Assembly (NCBI GenBank): GCA_023375785.1
Contig: SZWC01001570.1
Coordinates: 163,837-227,836, forward strand
Length of the DNA stretch: 64,000 nt
Origin: Penium margaritaceum
Lineage: Eukaryota > Streptophyta > Zygnematophyceae > Desmidiales > Peniaceae
Direction: 5' to 3'
In this document: positions 56,337-64,000 of the stretch, in pieces
Numbering within the stretch: the first letter of the stretch is position 1
Layout of the letters: the number at the start of each line of letters is the position of its first letter
Translations under genes and position numbers: made by a program
The notes under the pieces: model-generated
Seen by the model: the letters and a program-made list of their open reading frames with translations, nothing else
Database searches by the model: none
What the model was told of the DNA's origin: nothing

Positions 56337-59300
56337 TTGACCCATCATAGTGAAATTCGTTGGTCATAGTCAGTGCCTAATCTGGTTCGTCATTGTGCAT
56401 GGTAGCCACAGCGTGCCACTACTTATTGAAGGTCTTTGTACTTACTACTTGATAACTAGTCTTTCCAAAGCATTGTTTCCCCATCTAACCATTTGTGACT
56501 CGTGTTATGGGTTGTCGACATTGACCCATCATAGTGGATTTCTTTGGTCATGATCAGTGACATATTCCTACTTTTGTTGCTCATTGTGCATGGTAGCCAC
56601 AGCGTGCCACTACTTATTGATGGTCTTTGTACTTGTTAGTCAATAACTAGTATTCCCAAAACATTTTTCCCCTTCTGACCATTTGTGACTCGTGCTATGA
56701 GTTGCCAACGTTGACCACACATAATGAAATTCTTTGGTCGTGGTCAGTGACATGCCTAATTTGGTTGGTCATTGTGCATGGTAGCAACACTGTACCACTA
56801 CTTGTTCAAGGTCTTTGTATTTTCTAGTCAATAACTAGGGTTCGTTAACCATTGTTTCCTCCTCTGACCATTTGTGACTCGTATTACGGGTCGTCAACGT
56901 TGACCACACACAGTGCAAGATTTTGGTCGTGTTCAGTTGCACATGCCTACTTTGGTTCGTCATTGTGCATGGTAGCAACAACGTGCCACTACTTATTAAA
57001 GGTCTCTGTACTTGCTATACAATACCTAGCATTCCAACACATTATTTCCTCCTCTGACCATTTGTGACTTGTGTTACGAGTTGAGAACGTTGACCCATCA
57101 TAGTGAAATTCGTTGGTCACGGTCCGTGACATATGCCTACTTTGGTTGGTCATTTTGCATGGTAGCCACACCGTGCCACTACTTATTAGAGATATTTGTA
57201 CGTGCTAGACGATACCTAGTATTCCCAACCCATTGTTTCCTCCTCTAACCATTTGTGACGCATAACATGAGTTGTCAACGTTGACCACACATAGTGAAGT
57301 TATTTGGTCATGATCGGTGACATATGCCTACTTTGGTTGGTCATTGTGCATGGTAGCCACACTCTGCAACTACCTATTCAAGGTCTTTGTACTAGCTAGA
57401 TGATACTTAAAGTTTTCAGGTCATTGTTTCTCCCTCTGACCATTTGTGACTTGTATTATGAGTTGTCAACGTTGACCACTCATAGCGAAAGTCTTTGGTT
57501 ATAATCAGTGACATATTTCTACTTTGGTTAGTCATTGTGCGTGGTAGCCACACCGTGCCGCTGAGTACAGAAGGTATTTATACTTGCTAGTCAACCAGTA
57601 GTGTTCCCTAATCATTGTTTCACCCTCTGTCCATTTTTGACTCGTGTCATGTGTGGTCAACGTTGACCACACAGTAAATTTCGTCTTTCGTGGTTAGTGA
57701 CATATGCCTACTTTGGTTGGTCATTGTGCATGGTAGCCACAGCGTGCCACTACTTATTGAAGGTCTTTTCTAGTCAATAAAAAGTACTTCTAGACACTTT
57801 TTCCCCCTCAGACCATTTGTGACTCGAATTGAGAGTTGTCAACGTTAACCACCCATAGTGAAATTCTCTGGTCATAGTCACTAAGAGATGCCCAATATGG
57901 TTGGTCATTGTGCATGGTGGCCACAGCGTGAAACTACTTATCAAAGGTCTTCTTAACTCATATTTGATAAATAGGATTCCCAAATCATTGTTTCCCCCTC
58001 TCACCATTTGTGAATCGTGTTATGGGTTGTCAGCATTGACCACACATAATGGAATTCTTGGATGATGAGCAGTGACATACGCCTAATCTGGTTGGTCATT
58101 GTGCATAGTAGCCACAATGTGCCACTACTTATTGAAGGTCTTTGTTCTTGCTAGTCAATAACTAGTATGACTAAGTCACTCTTTCCCCCTCTGACCATTT
58201 GTGACTCGTGTTATGAATTTTCAACGTTGACCACACATAGTGAAATTCTTTGGTCGTGGTTAGTGACATATGCCTAATCTGGTTGGTCATTGTGCATGGT
58301 ATCCACACTGTGCCACTACTCATTGAAGGTCTTTGTACATTCTAGTCAATAACTAGTATTCATCAACCATTGTTTCCTCCTTCTGACCATTTGTGACTCG
58401 TATTATGGGTTGTCAACGTTGACCACACACAGTGGAATTTTTTGGTCATGGTCAGTGACATATGCTTACTTTGGTTGGTCATTGTGCATGGTAGCCACGA
58501 CATGCCACTAATTATTGAAGGTCTTTGTACTTCCTAGAAGATACCTAGTGTTCATAGCACATTGTTTCCCTCTCTTACCATTTGTGACTCGTGTTATGAA
58601 TGGTGAACGTTGTCCCATCATACTGAAATTCGTTGGACATGGTCAGTGACATGTGCCTTCTTTTGTTGGTCATTGTGTATAGTAGCCACACCGTGCCACT
58701 ACTTGTTAAAGGTTGTTGTACTTGCTAGGCAATACCTAGTATTGTTAACCCACTGTTTCCCTCTCTGTCCATTGTAACTCGTGTTATGGATTGTCAACGT
58801 TGACCACAAATAGTGGATTTGTTTAGTCATGTTCAGTGACATATGGCTACTTTGGTTGGTCATTGTGCATGGTAGTCACACCGTGCCATTGCTTATTGAA
58901 GGCCTTTGTACTTGCTAGTCAACAGCTAGAGTACCCAACCCTTTATTGTTCCCTCTGACCATTTGTTACTCGTGTTATGAGTTTTCAACGTTGACCATGC
59001 ATAGTGGAATACTTCGGTCATGGTCAGTGACATATGCCTACTTTGGTTTGTCATTGTGCATGGTAGGCACACCGTGCCACTACTTATTGAAGGTCCTTGT
59101 ACTTGCTAGTTGAAAACTAGTATTCCCAAATATTTTTTGTCCCATCAGACCATCAATGATTTGCATTATGAGTTGTCATTGTTGAAATACAGTAAAATTC
59201 TTTGATCATGGTCAGTGACATATGCCTAATTTTGTTGGTCATTATGCTTGGTATCCACACCGTGCCACTGCTTATTGAGGGTCTTTGCACTTCTACATGA

Positions 59301-59815
59301 TAACTAATGTTTCTAAGCCGTTTTATTCCAGTTTGAACATTTGTGACTCGTGTTATGGGTTGTCAGCGTTGTCCACACATAGTGACTTGTTTTTGGTCAT
59401 GGTCAATGACACGCGCATTCTTTGGTTGGTCATGGTACACAGTAGCCACACCGTGCCACTACTTGTTGAAGTTGTTTGTACTTGCTCGGCAATACCTAGT
59501 GTTTCTAAACCATTGTTTCCACATCTGATCATATGTGACTCGTGTTATGGGTTGTCAACGTTGGCACTTAATGGAAGTCTTTGGTCATAGTCAGTGGCAA
59601 ATGCCTACTTTGGTTGCTCATTGTGCATGGGAGCCAGACCATGCCACTATTTGTTAAAGGTTTTTGTACTTGCTAGTCAATAACAAGTGTTCCCAAGCAA
59701 TTGTTTCCCCCTCTGACCATTTGTGATTCGTACTATCAACAACTCATGTTGTCAACATTGACGACACCTAGTGAAAATCTTTGGTCATGATCAGTGGCAT
59801 ATACCTACTGTGGAT
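56337..59815 (-). repeat. 191-bp satellite array, inverted, block 6
   Basis: About 18 inverted monomers without interruption. Ends at about 59815 in CATATACCTACTGTGG, where the orientation flips with no spacer. Confidence 0.95.
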
Positions 59816-61245
59816 ATCATGCACAACGACCAACCAAATGAGGCATATGTCACTGACCGTGACCAAAGAATTTCACTATGTGTGGTCAACATTGACAGCT
59901 CATAACATGAGTCACAACTGATCAGAGGGGGAAACAATGGTTTGGGAATACTAGCTATCAACTAGCAAGTACAAAAACCTTCAATACGTAGTGACAAGTT
60001 ATGGATACCTTGCACGATGACCAACCAAAGTATGCATATGTCACTGACTATGAACAGAGAATTCCACTGTGTGTGGTCAACATTGACAACTCATACCACG
60101 ATTCAAAAATGGATAGAGGAGAAAAAAATGCTTTGGGAATACTAATCATCAACTAGCAAGTACAAATATCTTCAATAAGTAGTGGCACGGTGTGGTTACC
60201 ATGTACAATGACCAATCAAAGTAGGCATTTGTCACTGACCATGACGAAATAATTTCACTATATGTGGTCAATAGTGACAACTTACAACACGAGTCACCAA
60301 CGGTCAGAGGGGGAAACAAGGACCTATGAATACTAGTTATCGACTAGCAAGTATGAAAACCTTCAATAAGCAGTGGCAAAGTGTGGCTACCATGCACAAT
60401 GACCAACCAAAGTATGCACATGTCACTGACCATAACCAAAGAATTTCACTGTGTGTGGTCATTGTTGAAAACTCATAATACAAGTCACAAATGGTCAGAA
60501 GGGGGAAATAATGATTTTGAAATACTAGTTATCAAGAAGCAAGTACAAAGATCTTCAGTACGTATTGGCACGGTGTGGCTACCATGCATAATGACAAATC
60601 AATATAGGCATATGTCACTGGCCATGACCAAAGAATTCACTACGTGTGGTCAACGTTGACAACTCATGAGACGAGTCACCATTGGTCAGAGGGGGAAACA
60701 CAGGTTTGGGAACACTAGGTATCTACTAGCAAGTACAAAGACCTTCCATAAGTAGTAGTGTGGCTACCATGCACAATGACCAACCAAAGTAGTCATATGT
60801 CAATGAACATGACCAAAAAAATTCCACTATGTGTGGTTAATGTTAAAAACTCATATTACAAATCACAAATGGTAGGTGGGGGAAACAATGGTTTAGGAAT
60901 ACTAGTTATTGACTAGCAAGTACAAAGATGTTCTATTATTAGTGGTACGGTGTGGCTACTATGAACAATTACCAACCAAAGTTTGCATATGTCACTGACC
61001 ATGAAGAAACAATTCCACCGTGTGTGGTCAATATTCATAACTTATAAAACAAGTCACAAATGTTCAGAGGGGGAAACAATAGATTAGGATTACTAGTTAT
61101 CAACCAGAAAGTTCAAAGGCCTTCAATAAGTAGTGGCACGTTGTGGCTACCATGCACAATGACCAACCAAATTAGGCGTATGTCACTGACCATGACCAAA
61201 GAAATTCACTACGTGTGGTCAACGTTGACAACTCATAACACAAGT
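59816..61245 (+). repeat. 191-bp satellite array, forward, block 7
   Basis: About 7.5 monomers in forward orientation, starting partway through a monomer at ATATCATGCACAACGACC. Ends ACACAAGTCA near 61245. Confidence 0.94.
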
Positions 61246-61542
61246 CATACCCCGCTGCTCATGGATTTAAATGAATAGAATTTGTGAAATGTAAAATCTA
61301 TGATTCAGATCAGGTTTTTGAGCTCTAAATTAATTTAGTAGTCCTTAATGGTCAAATCCGCGTGAAATGGTACCTTGATTTCAACGATTAATATGTAAAG
61401 AAGCACTGTGAACGTGCAAAATGCCATAGCATTTAAAAGCACGTCTGATTATTTACGTGAAAATTTGATTTCATTCAACGAATAATGTATCACATTTAAC
61501 CAGCCTGAAAAAATAGTATCAAAATCCGAGAGCAATAGGATA
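61246..61542. other. AT-rich insertion in the satellite
   Basis: About 297 bp of AT-rich, unrecognised DNA between AAGTCA and AAATGGTTAG, exactly inside a monomer that would otherwise be continuous. No ORF, terminal repeat or clear target duplication. Likely a fragment of a transposable element. Confidence 0.6.
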
Positions 61543-64000
61543 AATGGTTAGAGGGGGAAACAATTGTTTGGAAATACTAGGTATCGACTAGCAATTACAA
61601 CGATATTCAGTATGTAGTGCCACAGTGTGGCCATCATGCACAATGACCAACCAAAGTAGGCATATGTCACTGACTATGAGCAAAGACGTTCACTGTGATG
61701 GGTCAACGTTCACAACTCATAATACAAGTCACAAATATTCAGAGGGGGGGGAAATGGTCTGGGAATACTAGTTATCAACTAGCAAGTACAAAGACCTTCA
61801 ATATGTAGTGGCACGGTGTGGCTACCATGCACAATGACCAACCAAAGTAAGCATTTATCACTAATCCTGACCAAAGAATTTCACTCTGATGGGTCAACAG
61901 TCACAACTCATAACACGAGTTAAAAATGGTGAGGGGGAAACAATGATTTGATGATACTAGTTAACAACTTGCAAGTACAAAAGCCTTCAATGAGAAGTGG
62001 GACGGTGTCGCTACCATGCACAATGACCAAACAAAGTAGACATATGTCATTGACCGTGACCAAAGAGTTTCACTACGGGTGGTCATTGTTGACAACCCAT
62101 AACACGAGTCACAAATGGTCAGAGGGGGAAACACTGGTTTGATGATAACTTTAACAACTAGCTAGTAAGAATACCTTCAATAAGTAGTGGCACGGTGTGG
62201 TTACCATGCACAATGAACAACCAAAATAGGCATATGTCACTGATCATGACCAAAGCATTTCACTGTGTGTGGTCAACATTGACAACTCATAACACGAGTG
62301 ACAAATGGTCAGAGGACGGAAAAATTGTTGGGGAATACTTGTTATGGACTAGGAGGTACAAAGATGTTCAATAAGTAGTGGCACGGTGTGGATACCAAGC
62401 ATAATGACCAACCAAAGTAGGTATATTTCACTGACCATGACCAAAGAACTTCACTATGTATGGTTAACGTTGACAACTTAGAACATGAGTCACAAATGGT
62501 CAAAGGGGGAGAAGTAATGGTTTGGGAATAATAGGTATCAACTAGGAAGTACAAAGACCTTTTAACAAACTGTGCCACGGTGTGGATATCTTACCCAATG
62601 ATCAAACAAATTATGCATATGTCTCTTATCATGACCAAAGTGTTTCACTATGTGCGGTCAACGTGGAAAACTTAAAACACAAGTCACAAATGGTCAGGGG
62701 CCAAAAAACAAAATGGTGTAGAAATACTAGGTATTGTCCATCAGGTACAAAGACCTTCAATAAATTGTGGTATGATGTGGCTACCATGCACAATGACCAA
62801 CCAAACTAGGCGTATGTCACTGAAAATGACCAATGTATTTCACTATGTGTGGTCAACGTTGATAACTCATAATTCGAGTCACAAATGGTGAGAGGGGAAA
62901 GCAATGGTTTGGAAAAAACAGGTATAGTCTAGCAAGTACAAATACATTCCAGAAGAAGTGGCACGGTGTGCCTACCATGCACAATGTCCAACAAAATTAG
63001 GCATATTTCACTGACCATGATGGAAGAATTCCACTTTGTGTGGGGAAACAATAGTCTGGGAATACTAGTTATCAACTAGTAATTACAAAGACCTTCAATA
63101 TGTTGTGGCACGTTGTGGCTACCATGCACAATGACCAACCACATCAAGCGTATGTCACTGACCATGACCAAAGAATTTCACTACGTGTGGTCAACGTTGA
63201 CAACTCATGACATGGTTCATAAATGGTTAGAGGGGAAAAAACTGTTGGGAAATACTAGGTATCAACTAGCAAGTACAAAGATCATCAGTACGTAGTATCA
63301 CGGTGTGGCTAACATACAAAATGACCAACCAAAGTGGGCATATGGCACTGACTATGAGCAAAGACTTTTTACTGCGATGGGTCAACGTTCACAACCCATA
63401 ATACAAGGCACAAATGGTCAGAGGGGGAAACAATGGTTTGGGAATACTAGTTATCAACTAGCAAGTACAAAGACCTTCAAGAGTTAGTGGCACAGTGTGG
63501 CTACCATGCACAATGACCAACCAAAGTTGGCATTTGTCACTGACCATGACCGAAGAATTTCACTATGATGGGTCAACATTCACAACTCATAACACGATTC
63601 ACAAATGGTCATAGGAGGAAACAATGATTTTATAGTAATAGCTAACAACTTGCAAGTACAAAGACCTTCAATGGGAAGTGGCACAGTGTGGCTACCATGC
63701 ACAATGACCAACCAAAGTAGGCATATGTCACTGACCGTGACCAAAGAGTTTCACTATGGGTGGTCATCGTTGACAACCCATAACATGAGTCACAAATGGT
63801 CAGAGGAGGAAACATTGGTTTGACAATACTAGTTATCGACTAGCTAGTACAAAGACCTTCAATAAGTAGTCGCACGGTGTGGCTACCATGCACAATGACC
63901 AACCAAAGTAGGCATATGTCACTGACCGTGACCAAAGAGTTTCACTATGGGTGGTCATCGTTGACAATCCATAACACGAGTCACAAATGATCAGCAGAGG
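61543..64000 (+). repeat. 191-bp satellite array, forward, block 8
   Basis: About 13 monomers to the window end. Spacing of CATGCACAAT near 63.5-63.9 kb is 191 bases twice. A variant with GATGGGTCAACGTTCACAAC alternates with the standard GTGTGGTCAACGTTGACAAC. Confidence 0.95.

Noticed and set aside
60381-60659. Short open frames within the 191-bp satellite (60-100 codons), often starting MWLPCTMTNQ
   Set aside because: They recur once per monomer because the monomer has an ATG-containing open stretch; length and ends vary with point mutations.

Overview
The window looks like repeat-dense nuclear DNA of a plant. Five Ty1/copia retrotransposon copies or fragments are present. The well-preserved primer binding sites match the anticodon arm of the initiator methionine tRNA, with the flanking base as I recall it from plant tRNAs. 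No bacterial operons, rRNA or tRNA genes, or recognisable host protein genes were found. The species cannot be named from the sequence, and the features would suit pericentromeric or other heterochromatic DNA.

Layout. 1-1260: 5' end of a broken minus-strand copia element (element 0). About 1268-33860: a 20-bp minisatellite (consensus GGAGCAAGCCAGAGAAAGGT), about 22.4 kb and 1,100 units, interrupted by copia element A (minus, 4025-10109) and copia element C (plus, 21075-25181). 33861-34320: a short non-repeat junction. 34321-64000: a second tandem satellite with a monomer of about 191 bp. It is interrupted by copia element B (minus, 36583-42377), copia element D (minus, 45346-51379) and four other insertions at 43416-44086, 53858-54498, 55744-56336 and 61246-61542. 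The 191-bp satellite runs forward to 53857, inverted from 54499 to about 59815, then forward again to the window end.

The four larger copia copies are all damaged. A keeps one continuous frame of 1,383 codons but has about a dozen stops. B and D have frameshifts and stops. C has lost the whole reverse transcriptase and RNase H yet keeps two 700-bp LTRs. A and C belong to one protein clade, B and D (and probably element 0) to another.

The most interesting signals are: (1) LTRs of C and D that carry, in sense orientation, tRNA-like A and B boxes at exact tRNA spacing, then heat-shock-element-like motifs, then a TATA box; (2) primer sites that copy the anticodon arm, not the 3' end, of initiator tRNA; (3) insertions at repeated positions inside both satellite monomers; (4) a higher-order repeat of about 5.4 kb inside the 20-bp array, on which many exact two-copy duplications of 100-140 bp are superimposed; (5) orientation switches in the 191-bp satellite.
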